NCBI GenBank assembly: GCA_011319805.1
Contig: SJRY01000022.1
Span: forward strand, 186,001 to 250,000
DNA from: Macrocybe gigantea
Lineage: Eukaryota > Basidiomycota > Agaricomycetes > Agaricales > Callistosporiaceae
Length of the DNA: 64,000 nucleotides
Reading direction: 5' to 3'
A model generated the notes under the pieces. It saw only the letters and a list, made by a program, of their open reading frames with translations. It was not told the DNA's origin and made no database searches. A program made the position numbers and the translations under genes. Of the stretch, positions 31,831 to 42,878 are shown piece by piece; position 1 is the stretch's first letter, and the number at the start of each line of letters is the position of its first letter.

Positions 31831-34644
31831 CTTGTGCTTGTAGAACCATTAGGGATAGAGGGCGGACAGAGCGATCAGTGGGGGGTCCACGTCAGATAGT
31901 GCTCGAGCGCAGACCATCTGCGTCGGCTTCTCGTCGCCGCTTTAGCTCCATCAAAGCGATATTCGACCTAGCGCGGTGCTGCGGCGGCAGCGCTATCCGT
32001 TGTAACGGCAATCTGGAAGTGAAGCCATCGATTTCACTTGGCCAAGTTATTTCCATGATTGATTGTTTTGGACTTGTCAACTCCTTGACAGATGTCGATG
32101 AACGGAAAAAGAGAAGAACAAAAGAGAGAATAAAAACACTGACAAACGTCTTTTCGCGATGGAGGGTGATAGTGATAGGCAGATTGACTCGATCAAACAT
32201 GCGTCTGGAAGACGCGTTTTGCTGTGGTCTGGTCTTTGAGCCAAGGAGCCTGGTTGCGGGGGCGTGTAACGACTGTTCGGCTGCCACCTCCTTCATTCTC
32301 CTGCTCACATCGAAACGGATACGCATCACTTCTGACACACGCATATGTACTTATGGACCACGGGCTGTGTGGCACCCGCAAAAAGAAAAGGCGTGTCTGA
32401 TGGTGTGCCACGGCGATCATGATGCATACTGTATGGCAATCATTCGCATCAACCGCCCTTACGTTGGCGTCCTGGCTCATCGGGGGAAGGGAACTTAGGG
32501 AAGGGATGGGGTGGGGCAGGGGCGCGTGTGCCGGCCAAAGGCTGTTACATATGGGCATATCTGGGACAACAGAGATGACAGGAGGAACCCGCCCGTGCGG
32601 GACGAGACGAGACGGGAGAAGCGCGGCCTGGACGCGGCTGTTGGGACGAATCCAGAGCTGTACGCCCGGGGCTGTCGCGCCCCGCGTAGACCGCCAGGCT
32701 TTCGAGCACGCTTGGCAAAAGGAAAAAAAAGAATTGCATTATCCGATGGCCATACAAGCGAGACGTCTGTGCATTTTGGATTTCTCACTCGGTCCGTATC
32801 ATTCAACATGCCAAACCCGGCTTCCGAAGAGATCTGCGCATTCACGCCGGAGAGTGGGCTTTTTTTTTCTTTGATAGAAGCACTTCTTTGCATGGCCATG
32901 TTGAAATGTCGTGTTTGATGCAACTATTTTTGTTGACCGAACTGTCGGCGAGAAGTGTGCGTTTCCTTTTACTCAAAAAGAGAGCATCGTGTTGACGGAC
33001 AAGAGAGGGGGATAGCATGTTCGAGAGGATGCCTGCCGTTCTGTGAGAGACTGATGTCCGCACTGTCAAGCAAACTTCATTTCTCGGAGAGAACACCTAT
33101 CTGGCAATCACCCCGAAACATCCGAACGCGAGCCGGTCGGGAAATAGCACCAGCGGCCATAACGATACGGGAGGCGAAGAAGGTGCTGATGTGCTCCTCG
33201 CAGGTGCCGTTCGCAAAAGAAATAAAAGATTAGGTCGCCGCTGGCAGGGTGGCCAGCACGCGCCACCCGACGCGTCGCCTCAGCGCCCCCCTCTGATACA
33301 GGCGGACCGCGTTTTGAAGCCAGCGCCTGTTAGCGGGGGGCGGGCATGTCTATAATTGACGAGGCACGGTATGAAGCGAACAAGCCCGACGTAGGAATGA
33401 GAGCGAGTGAGCACGACCATCTTTTTTTTTTTTTTGTAAAGAAAGGCATCGCGTTAGTGTGGATATATCCTTGGAGAGGACTTGCCCTGTCGATCAGGTG
33501 GTGACGACGGTGACGCCGCCAGCGACAGCGACGTGATCGTCCATCAGTCTGGTTCTGCCTGCCCCAGGTCTAGTCTATGCAAAAGGTTTCATCCAGCGCG
33601 GAGTGCTTTGCTACGACGTTGAGTGTATCCGTGTCGATCACGTACCTGAACGCGAAACTCGAACGTGCCTTCGGCCCTTGCGGGGGTGCCTGTTGACCCG
33701 GTGCCTTTGCTGTTCGCCCCAGCGCAGGGTGGCGATGGCATGTTGTGGACGGAACGAAAGGTGAAGGAAGAGTGGTGTACGGAGCGCGGGGTTTCTCTCC
33801 GAGCATCACGCGGACGGGCGGGGGAATAGCAATAGCGATGCGCGCTCTGGTTTCGCTTATCGGGCAATCTGGACGCACTTGACTGTTTTCGTAGCAGCAG
33901 CCCTCTGCATGGGGAATTATGACGAGCTGTTTCGATGGAGCACTGATAGCTCGGTATCCAAGCAATGTTCACGTCTGTGGAGGGCATTTTTTTTTTTTTT
34001 TTTGAAATGAATGCATTACATATTGCAAGTACATAAGAGAGAGAGAGCGGGTTTTGGTTATCCGCATGAGGTGGAGTGCGCAGAGGGTTGGGCGGTTCTT
34101 TGACGGGCGTGGGTTTTTTGAGAATCGATCGAGTCACGGGTCGCCGACGTAAGCAGTTCAATATCGCCCAGGATGCGAATGGCGGAACGGTGAATGAAAG
34201 GCACAGACGGAGTGGATGGGAAGGCAGCGTGCGTTGGGTGCCTATCTGGTGTCGAAGAAACGCGATCGACGTGAACGGAACAATCGCGAGTCGGTCAATC
34301 GCATGGCTCACGTTTTTTTCTTTCGTTGAAAGGTTCAGTCTCACGCTTCGCGAGAAATGGACGATCGTAAAATGAAAAAAAAAAAAGAACGCGACAGAGA
34401 AGCGAACAACAGGACGGATTTTGAAAGACTTTAAGAGATCGTTCCCGCAATCCGCTCAGGGGGGAGGAGGAGAGTCACGATCGCCGGAAAGGCGTTTAGC
34501 CTTGAAATTCGGGATTCCCTTTGATTCCGGGATAACCGGTTCCAGCAGAGAGTTTTCATTTATGCGGTTTGAGCCAAGATGGCGGGAATTGGGTTGGACC
34601 CTTGATCTGATTGCAAGATTGAATGTCCGACTTGTTTGTGCCTT

Positions 34645-34690
34645 ATAATAATAATATAAAATAATAATAAGAATAAAATAAAATAAGGGA
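34645..34690. repeat. AT-rich simple repeat (AATA-type)
   Basis: Repeated AATAATA/AATAAAAT units 90-130 bp before the ATG of the zinc-finger gene. A C/T-only tract follows at 34738-34773 just before the ATG. Confidence 0.6.
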
Positions 34691-34776
34691 TGGAGGTTGA
34701 TCAGGCACTCCCCTTCTTATAGCTGACCTTTCGACCTGTCTCTTTTTTTTTTTCTTTTTTTTTCTTTTTCTTTTCG

Positions 34777-37523
34777 ATGGACCGTTCAGAGGCTCCTACC
34801 CCTGATCCCGTCAACACCAACGCTGCAATGCTGGCCCACCCTCCGTCCCTTCCACAGCAACAACCAAAGCGTTATCGCGCTCCTCCTGCAAAGACGTTCC
34901 AATGCAGGGGCTACGGTGACTGCGCCATGATCTTTTCACGCAGCGAACACCTGGCCCGGCACATCAGGTCTGTCGTCTTGTTTCAAATTTAAAAAAAATC
35001 CATTGCGTCTCGAGCCGTGAACATTCCGTATCGCAGGAAACACACCGGAGAGCGACCGTTCACGTGTCATTGCGGCAAGCAGTTTTCTCGTCTCGACAAC
35101 CTCAGGCAGCACGCACAGACCGTCCACGCTGACAAGCCGGAGCAGAACGAGCGCATGATGCGCGACCTCACTTCTCTTCATGCTTCCATGGCTGCTGCCA
35201 ACAAGATCGGTCAGGCTAGGGGAGGTCGTCGTCCAGCTGCTGCTGCTGCTGCTGCAGCGGCGGCGTCGGTGGCCGTCAACATCAACACTAACGCTAGTGC
35301 CGCCGCCCAGGCTCAGACCGCTCAGGCACAGGCAGCAGCCGTCGCGGCCGCTCAAGCGGCACTTTCGACGCACGCCCTCGCCGTCAACGGGCTGGGCATG
35401 ATCAAGCAGGAAGACGTGCCCATGACGATGCACCCTCACCCGCGCTCGGACCCTGGCGTGCCCTACGACCCCGAGCACCACCACAACGGACTGATATCAC
35501 CACCACCACCAGAACGGATGGCACGTCCAGGCAGCGCCTGACCATGCTGCCGACGCTCACGCTCGCAGTCATTCCTTTCGTGACCCCGGCCAGTCCTTTC
35601 TTGCCCCAGCATCCCACAACAACAACGCAACAGCAGCAGCAGCAGCACAACCACCACCACCACCAGCAGGCGCTCAATCCCAATCCTTTCTCTCCTTCGC
35701 CCCCACTCTCGGATTCGGTCTCTCCACCGATCCACGCGATGCCGCGCCCCGTTCCAGATCTGGATCCGGCGCAAGTCGCCCATCCACTGCAGCTGGTCTT
35801 GCCGACCCAAACAATCCAAGATCCCTCCCTCCGCTCTCTGCAATCGTCTCCTCTTCCATCCCCGCATCGTCTTCCCCCGTCCATCAGCAGCAACAACAAC
35901 AGCCTTACTCCACCCCTTCACCCGCCTCTGCCCAGTCCCAGCAACTACTTGCCTTTCCACCCCACCACCTCCACAGACGCCAGCCAACCGCTAGTCGTCC
36001 CGGCACAGCTTCCTCAACCACAGGCGCCTCAGCATCATTCTACTCGGCAAAATCATCTCCTTATCATGCAGGACCTGGAATGGTCCCTCGCCCAGCAGCA
36101 GCAGAGCTATCCCCAGTACACTATGGACGATTCGACATGGGACACCCAGGCCAACAGCAGCAGTACGACACCAGCCCTCCCGCCGCAGCCGCCGTCCCAG
36201 ATTCGCCCTCCGGAGCAGATCCCTCCCCATTTTACTTCTCCCCTCCTGAACACCCACACCAGCACGCATCTGCCTCGCCGCCCCTCATCAACGTCAGCAG
36301 CAGCAGCAACCCGCGCAAACGGGCCTACGCCGGACCCGACGGGCCTCATGCCTATGACGAGTTTGCATACGGAGCATCGCCGCCACCTCCGCCACGACAC
36401 GGGCAGCAACAGCAGCACAACCACCACCACCAGCAACAGCAATCACACGACGCCGCCCAATACCACGCCGCCCCCCAGCAACATCATCCGTACGACTACG
36501 ACTACGGATCCGAGTCGCGTCCCCAGTCTCGACGTCTGTCCGTCATGGAGCTCTGCAATGACTCGGATGCCGGAGTTGTCGGAAATGCCGGTGTCCATGT
36601 CGGATCTGGAGCGTTTTTACTTTCAGCAGCAGCCGCTGCTGCTGCCTCGTCATCAGCAGAATATGGATATGCAGGCGTATATGCCTCGACCGCCGGTTCA
36701 GGATCGTCCAGACCAGGCACTTCGACAAGCGGACTCGTCTCTTCCGCCTCCGCACTCGCTCTCTTTGATCGCGAATCATCAGGCACCCCACCGCGAGCCG
36801 CAGGACATCACCAGCACCAGCAACAACAATACCAGCACGTCTACGGCACGCTTCCCAGCCTCACCAGGCGACAGTCGGCGGCGGCTCTCCAGTACACGCA
36901 AGAGCTTCACCGGCAACAGATGCGTCAGGCGGTCGAAGCCCAACGCAGGAGTTCGGAAGGCAGGCGCAGGCTCAGGTTCAAGCGATGGAGGAGTATTTGG
37001 GTATGGAGTTGCTCCGTCGCCAGCGCTCAGCGCAAACGCAAGGTTATCCTCCGCCACACCTCCCTCCGCCACAGCAACAGCCGCAGCAGCAGCAGGCCTT
37101 TCGTCACCCACCGCAAGCGTTTATGATGCACGACGAGGATCCGCGTCAGCATCTCCCGCAAGCGCAGGCGCTGTCGCTGCATCACCCCTCCTCCTTGGGA
37201 GCGTACACCACGGAGGACACTCGCCCGCATCATACGGCCACGGCGGCGTCCCCCATTCACCCGCATTTTCCGTCATCTCAGATGGCGGTTTTCAGCACCA
37301 GCAACAGCAACAGCACTTCGTCCCATCTCCTTCACCTCCCAATGTGAGCGCCGTGTCGCCCCATCTGCAGCAGCAGCATCAACATCAGCAGCAACGCGCT
37401 GCGTCATTCTCGCCTCGCTCTGCCGCCTCGTCCCCGTCCTCTGTCGTCGGTGGTGGCGGGTCGCCCTACCTCGGCGGGCCCCATGCGCACCACCACGCCG
37501 CCGAGTACGGCATGCGTGTCTAA
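34777..37523 (+). CDS. C2H2 zinc-finger transcription regulator with long Gln/His/Ser-rich tail (several apparent frameshifts)
   Basis: Starts [20 protein letters not shown] (34777). Two C2H2 fingers are split by an intron (34972-35037): [20 protein letters not shown] with [13 protein letters not shown], and [20 protein letters not shown] with TVHADK. The linker HTGERPF and SRxDNLRQH helix are typical of fungal stress and nutrient regulators (Rsv/Usv/Msn-like fingers). An Ala-rich stretch follows, then a disordered tail rich in Gln, His, Pro and Ser ([73 protein letters not shown] at the end). These pieces lie in three frames. Frame changes near 35533, 36960 and 37190 each fit one small indel in GC-rich or triplet-repeat sequence. 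The target genes are unknown. Confidence 0.75.
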
Positions 37524-40351
37524 ATCGCGTCTTGGAATTTGTTTTATTGGGCCGAAATTCGAAATCGGAAGAGGTGTGTTAGAAAAAGGGAAAAGATGGA
37601 CGATTTCAAATTATTTCCTTTCTTTTTTTGTTTTTGATGGACCCTCCCCTTCAAAGCTGCTCTCTTCATATGCGATGTTTTTTTTCCTGTCTGTAATCCC
37701 TGCCCAATCAGCTCCTTTGGCGTCCTTTGTTCCTCCGTTCCCGTTGCCGTGTATCTTATACCTTTTCCCCTCTTTTTTTTTTCCTTCGGAATTACTTTAC
37801 CCTGCTCACCACTTCTTTCGCGTGCTAATACCAATTTCTTTTTTTTTTTTCGATTTCGTGACTATATATCGTTCATCGTGCTTATACCTTTGGATCGATA
37901 ACCATTACCCATCCGGCGTTCCAAAACAAAAAAAACCATCAATACCTTTTCTTTTTACCTCGATGCCATATACCTTCTTAATGTACATAATTATCTCTTC
38001 GTTTTTTTTCCCCCTTTTTCGAAAACGTTTGGAAAATCTATCGCTCGCTCGTTTGCCTCTCGCCCCGCCCGCTTCGTCCTCCACTTCATTTTATTGGATG
38101 CGTATTTACTGTACATCATGTCGCTATTCCTTCACGTACATACTTTTGATAACGTTTTGACCCTTGTTATGCAACAACCCGTGTCTGGAAATATATATGT
38201 TTTAATTAATCCTATTTTACATTCGAAATCGGGTGACTGGTATTCGTAATTCGTCCAGCCGTCTCGTGGTCCCCACCCTTCCCGCATCGGGCAGCTTCCA
38301 AGACAGCCTCCCCCCGCTGATCAGCCACCCCCGGTCCCATGACCGCGGTCGTTCAACTTGGGCTGGCAATCCCTTGAATGACGGAACCAAGCCAAAACAT
38401 TCTTCCTGCCAAACATAAAGCAAAAAAAAAAAAGAAAAAGAAAAACAGAATTGGAAACGCAAACGCAAAAAGGAAAACGCAAAAGATTTGGCTCCATATA
38501 GACAGACGGGCGTGCTGTCCGCAGTTGCGTTGCGTTGCGTTGCGGCTCTTTTCTCCATCGCCATTATCATCATCACGCGTCCAATTCATGATGCATCCGC
38601 GCGTCCCTATCTGAGCGGGTATCCCGTTCTCGGCTTTCGAGATGAGCGCCCGCTTGCGACCGCCATCAGGGAAATTACTCAAACCGAGTTTTTTTTTTTT
38701 TTCTGATGAACCCATCAAACGACACGCCTTGTTTTGAGTGCAAGGCGGTGGGCAACCCTCCTCCTCCTCTCCCTCCCTCCCTTTTGCCAGCGGACGTGGC
38801 TCGGCCTTGTGGCGCTGATGGCTTTTTCGACAACTTCAAAAAAAAATTTTTTTTTCTGCTCTGCCTGTTTGTGCACGACGTGCGGTGTTTTGAACACCTG
38901 ATACATGCATGGGGACCCGAAAACGGAAAACGATCGTTTCTCGGGAAACAAGATCTCCAGAGGAATATGATTTTTTCTTTGCGGAAAGAGACCAAAAAGA
39001 AAAGTTTTGACGCGGCTGGATCGGAACGCGGAGCGTTTCAGATGTCTGTCAGTCAAACAAAACAGAAAAGCGTTCATGGAAAGGGAGGGCTTCGTCGTTC
39101 GATGCGTCACATTTCTCGGCGGCTATTCGTCTCGACTGAATTCATTGACAGAATAGCAGAGATGCAGATCAGCCCTGTGAGGCACGCACAGAACGCAGAA
39201 AGTTTGTTCGGTGCCGGGCAACAAGCTCCGGGCGGGGCAGAATCTGAATATGCGATTATCGCGTTGCAGCGGGTGCAGGAGGACAGGCCGTTTGATCACG
39301 CGACGCTCCATGTTTGGCAATTCGTGATCATCTCCAAGCGAAACGTTCAACGCGGTGCTCCATTTGTGGTGCGCCGATTTCATATCGCAGCTCATCCGGG
39401 CCGCGTGTCTGCTAAGGGCAAATGACAATATCCCAAAGCCGTCCCCAAAACTCGCTGCCCCTATCTTCCTTTCTCCTTCCAATGTGCTAGAATATTCATG
39501 TGGCTCAAATGATTTTCATATTTTGCTGTCGCTCGTCAACTCTCCCATTTGTTTTTCCTTTGTCTATGGGTATCTCGACCCAAGGCAAGCTTTTGAGTGG
39601 AACGAGTACGTGCCTTGGGCGTGATCGAGGCGCAAGGTGCCTGCGGCCATTCGAAGATCAAATTTTATTAAAGCAAAGCCACAGTCTTCTCCAGATCTGT
39701 TGAATCTCAGGGGGTGGGGAAGAGAGTTTGAGAGTAGAAAGAAGGGGCGAGGGATCCAGTTCATATCATCACCATCTTCAATGTCAATGCCGATCCGGAT
39801 TCACCTTCGCAGTATTAAGAGTCATTAGCAGGAAGGTTGAGTTGTAAAGTTATTCCTCACATGTGCCGCCAGAGTAGGGGAGTCCAAAGCTGCTGTTCCA
39901 TAAAATCCCCATGGCGAAGACTCTGGTGTGCCTGGTCTATCCGCAAAGAAAGATTTGCTACTAGCCAGGGTTTCAATAGCAGGACATCGATGCCAGAACG
40001 AGTTCGGCGCACCTAAATGTTGTACCTGGCCGCGACTCGCTCGAAACTTGCCACACTAGCAATCGGTATGTGGCGTTTGAGATCGACACTGGGGACGGTT
40101 TCTTCTACTTCGTGAACATTAAAACGGTTATATCATTGACAGGCTCGTGAACATCGACGGGTACAGAATAGAGAGGACAGAGCACGCGACCGATGATGTG
40201 GAGAAGGCGAATAACGGAAAACAAACGCTTTACAAACACGATATCAAGGGCATCGTCGATAGTGAGTACCAATCGGGATCAAGTAATAACTTTTTGAGTT
40301 GCAAATCCAAGGCGCCAAGACAACCACCGTCCGAGCTCGTCACAGATTGGG
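37524..40351. other. Intergenic
   Basis: 2.8 kb between two convergent genes. T-rich 3' flank to about 38200, then poly-A/poly-T-punctuated sequence. A 239-codon open frame at 38706-39425 begins in a poly-T tract and is doubtful. A GTGAGT donor at 40262 follows an open plus-strand frame (40147-40260); the minus strand there is also open. I cannot assign a gene. Confidence 0.35.
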
Positions 40352-41538
40352 TTAATCCCTTTTCGCAGAGTTTAGAAAACGAGAGTTGGAAAATAGATGT
40401 CCGTTACCTCGCATGGAATATAACATCAAGCCTTGCTCGGGGGGCCATACGCAGGAGCCTTCTCCGCCCCTCTCGACTGCTTGCTTCATTCTCCTCGCCA
40501 GTTTTTCCGGATTTCTGTGCATAATATATGGAGCGGTTGATCCATTCTCTCGCAGGTCGCCGGTCATCTGCGTGTCAATGAACCCTGGAGCGACCATAGT
40601 GACTTCGATATTTTCAGGTGCTGTGCCATAGTATGATTCCTTCTCGTTGAGGTGAATATTTCTGATCGGGTTTGTGTCGCATAACGCGAGGACGCGAAGG
40701 CTTGTTGCGAAGGTGTTGAGGAAAGACTTGGTGGACGCGTACGTTATCATGTTGGCCGGCGCGAAGTAGCCGACAGTTGAAGAAACGATACACTGACAGT
40801 GACCGGCTCAGTAAGCAAATTTTGAGGTAGATGTATGCGTACAATCTTTCCAGATTGACGAGTTTTCATTGCTTCGTATACAGACATGATTAAGGCCATC
40901 ACGCCCATAACATTGGTCTGAACGATCTTTGCGGATAGGTCCTAAATGTTGGTCGATCGGATAATGATGACCTCATTATATGCGCGTGGAACGTACCATA
41001 TTCCATGGTCGTGAGCCATCATTGGCCGTCCCACTTACAGCGTAGAGGTGGGTGATTCCATGATACTTCCTGTCCCAAGAATTGACGGCTTCGGCGATCC
41101 TTCCAGGATCAGAAGCCAAGTCCAAGATTTCAATGATGATGTTGGCCTTGTGCATTCCAAGCTGGTCCTGAACGCGTTTGAGCGATTCTACGCATTGTTA
41201 GAGAACAGATCACCAGGTCTACGTTGAATCGGCGCACCGGGTCGCCGCCCTACTATGATGATCGTGGCATTTTCTTCGTCTGCGTACTGCTTGACAACGT
41301 TGAAGCCTATTCCGCGAGAAGCGCCGACTACGAGAATGACTTTTTTTCTTTCCGGCTGGCCATTGGCAAAGGTATACGCAACGGGAAGAAGTGCGAAGCG
41401 TAGAAATGACAAAGGGATGATCAGAAACAGTGTAACGAACAGGGAGGCCGTTGACGCCACGATGGTGCCGACAGAATAAAGCACATTTTGAATGGCGTAG
41501 GATAGGGGCGGAAGACGGCGAAGAGTAGGGATGGACAT
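40352..41538 (-). CDS. Membrane-anchored short-chain dehydrogenase/reductase
   Basis: Starts MSIPTLRRLPPLSYAIQNVL (ATG 41538). A hydrophobic anchor (VASTASLFVTLFLIIPLSFL) precedes the Rossmann fold. The NAD(P) motif is VILVVGASRGIGFNVVKQYA. After an intron (41230-41187): ESLKRVQDQLGMHKANIIIE, then DLASDPGRIAEAV. Further exons give DLSAKIVQTNVMGVMALIMS, the catalytic Ser in ICIVSSTVGYFAPANM and the Tyr/Lys pair in ITYASTKSFL. The C-terminal part is VTMVAPGFIDTQMTGDLREN, ending at 40352. All junctions are in frame. The N-terminal anchor resembles ER-bound reductases such as 3-ketosphinganine reductase, but substrate cannot be told from sequence. A small extra 3' exon is possible. Confidence 0.8.
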
Positions 41539-41573
41539 AATCGCTGGGATGGGAGGAGAAGGCAGAGCTGAGG

Positions 41574-41581
41574 TTTATATA
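41574..41581 (-). promoter_or_regulatory. TATA box of the short-chain dehydrogenase gene
   Basis: TATATAAA on the minus strand, 36 bp before the ATG at 41538. Confidence 0.5.
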
Positions 41582-42878
41582 CCCGCGGCGGACCAAATCG
41601 ACGCGTTTGGAGCGGAGGCATCGGTGACGTCACGCGTTTTCAGGCACGAGACCCTCGCTTTTCCGCCGCAGTAGCGGCTGAGCGCATGTACTTAGCTGAA
41701 AATTGAGTGACGCTTGCGTGAATCGGACGAAAATTGACCTGCAATTTAGAAATAAGTAACACACGCTAGTGTACGCTTTTAACGCTTTCAATAATGATTA
41801 TTACACTTCCTTCAATGCAGGGTCAGATATAGACCGTCTTGCATCAACAGGAATTGCTGAGGCATCCTGATGAAGAAGCAAGCACTGAGCGCCGCAGTCC
41901 TGAAGATGAGCGAGAGGGTTGCCCATCTATTGTGATTTATTTATGCCTATGGGTCAAGTTCGCCGGAAAAGGTAATCGGAGCATGTCGCTTCGCCACGTC
42001 AAAATCTGTGAGCCATCGAACCATCGCTCATGGGTTCTGGTACCCACCGTGGAATGATCCTCCACTGTATTCTTGCTGTACTCCTTAATTTATCCTTACT
42101 ATGCAGCTCTGTACCACTATCGTGCGACTTTTCCTGCCCGTTGATGGATAAACGTGGTGTTGCTCTGATACCCTCCCGATATGCTATATCTTACGATGGG
42201 CCGTACTCCATCTTCGAATGCATGTACGTCCCGAGCTGCATGGGTTCAAAATTTTACGTTATTAATGACTTTATAGCTATTATGAGCCTACATCGCCGAC
42301 ACCACCACATACATGTCAATACTACAAGGTGTGCCTTTATCTCGAGACGGGCGTCGACTAGTTGCTCACAAGCAGTCCTAGTCAAACGGGCTCTATGCTC
42401 TGGGCCCTGTAAATACCCCATGCTCTGCGGAAGCAGTCCCGTGTTCTTCCACCGAATCACCAATGTTCTCTACGCCGGACAAAATAGAGACATTCCCTTA
42501 CATCGAGAACGGGAATGGCTTGCTTTGGTTGAAGGAGCATCATCCTACGGAATAAGGCTATACGTGCTTCCGTCAAATGTGCCTTGTCATATGACTCGCG
42601 CAGCTTCGCCCCGAGACGTTTTCTCAAATTTGTAGTTTACCTCAGACTGCTTCTGTAGTACCTACGGACGATGCTGGATGTAATACCTTCCCTCGGCAAA
42701 TCAGAAAATTGATTCTGCGCGCGATCGAACCCCTCAGCCTGCTGCGGTGGTGATCGTTGAGAAGACGCCATGAACAGGATCATCACAAGTTTCCATCGAA
42801 ATTATTCATATGAGATGGAGATATATATGCAGACCGTCCGCCGTCCAACTTAGCCACACGCACTTCCCGCCCAGTCGA
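41582..42878. other. Intergenic with one possible secreted-protein ORF
   Basis: 1.3 kb. Apart from the 201-codon frame listed separately (42030-42635), nothing is recognised. Confidence 0.35.
42030..42635 (+). CDS. Possible single-exon secreted Cys-containing protein
   Basis: Uninterrupted 201-codon frame from a good ATG. The N terminus (MILHCILAVLLNLSLLCSS from the second Met) looks like a signal peptide, and 13 or more Cys residues follow. No domain, intron or promoter element supports it, and it may be a chance frame. Confidence 0.25.
   Translation: MGSGTHRGMILHCILAVLLNLSLLCSSVPLSCDFSCPLMDKRGVALIPSRYAISYDGPYSIFECMYVPSCMGSKFYVINDFIAIMSLHRRHHHIHVNTTRCAFISRRASTSCSQAVLVKRALCSGPCKYPMLCGSSPVFFHRITNVLYAGQNRDIPLHREREWLALVEGASSYGIRLYVLPSNVPCHMTRAASPRDVFSNL

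Larger units (their letters stand above)
30189..34776. other. Long gene-poor region upstream of the zinc-finger gene
   Basis: 4.6 kb. It holds a decayed coding relic (30475-31830, listed separately). From about 32000 it has poly-T/poly-A runs (33421-33435, 33987-34002, 34374-34386) and many overlapping short frames on both strands with no protein-like features. Probably a long promoter/5' UTR of the regulator at 34777. Confidence 0.45.

Noticed and set aside
33570..34344. Long minus-strand frames (131 and 251 codons) upstream of the zinc-finger gene
   Set aside because: Overlapping frames with homopolymer-derived Lys runs and no protein-like features; they look like chance frames in promoter DNA.
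37450..38160. 236-codon plus frame overlapping the end of the zinc-finger gene
   Set aside because: Mostly T-rich 3' UTR giving Phe/Ser/Leu; different frame from the regulator.
38706..39425. 239-codon open frame on plus
   Set aside because: It starts in a poly-T tract, has runs such as KKKFFFLL from homopolymers, no domain, and the opposite strand is equally open.
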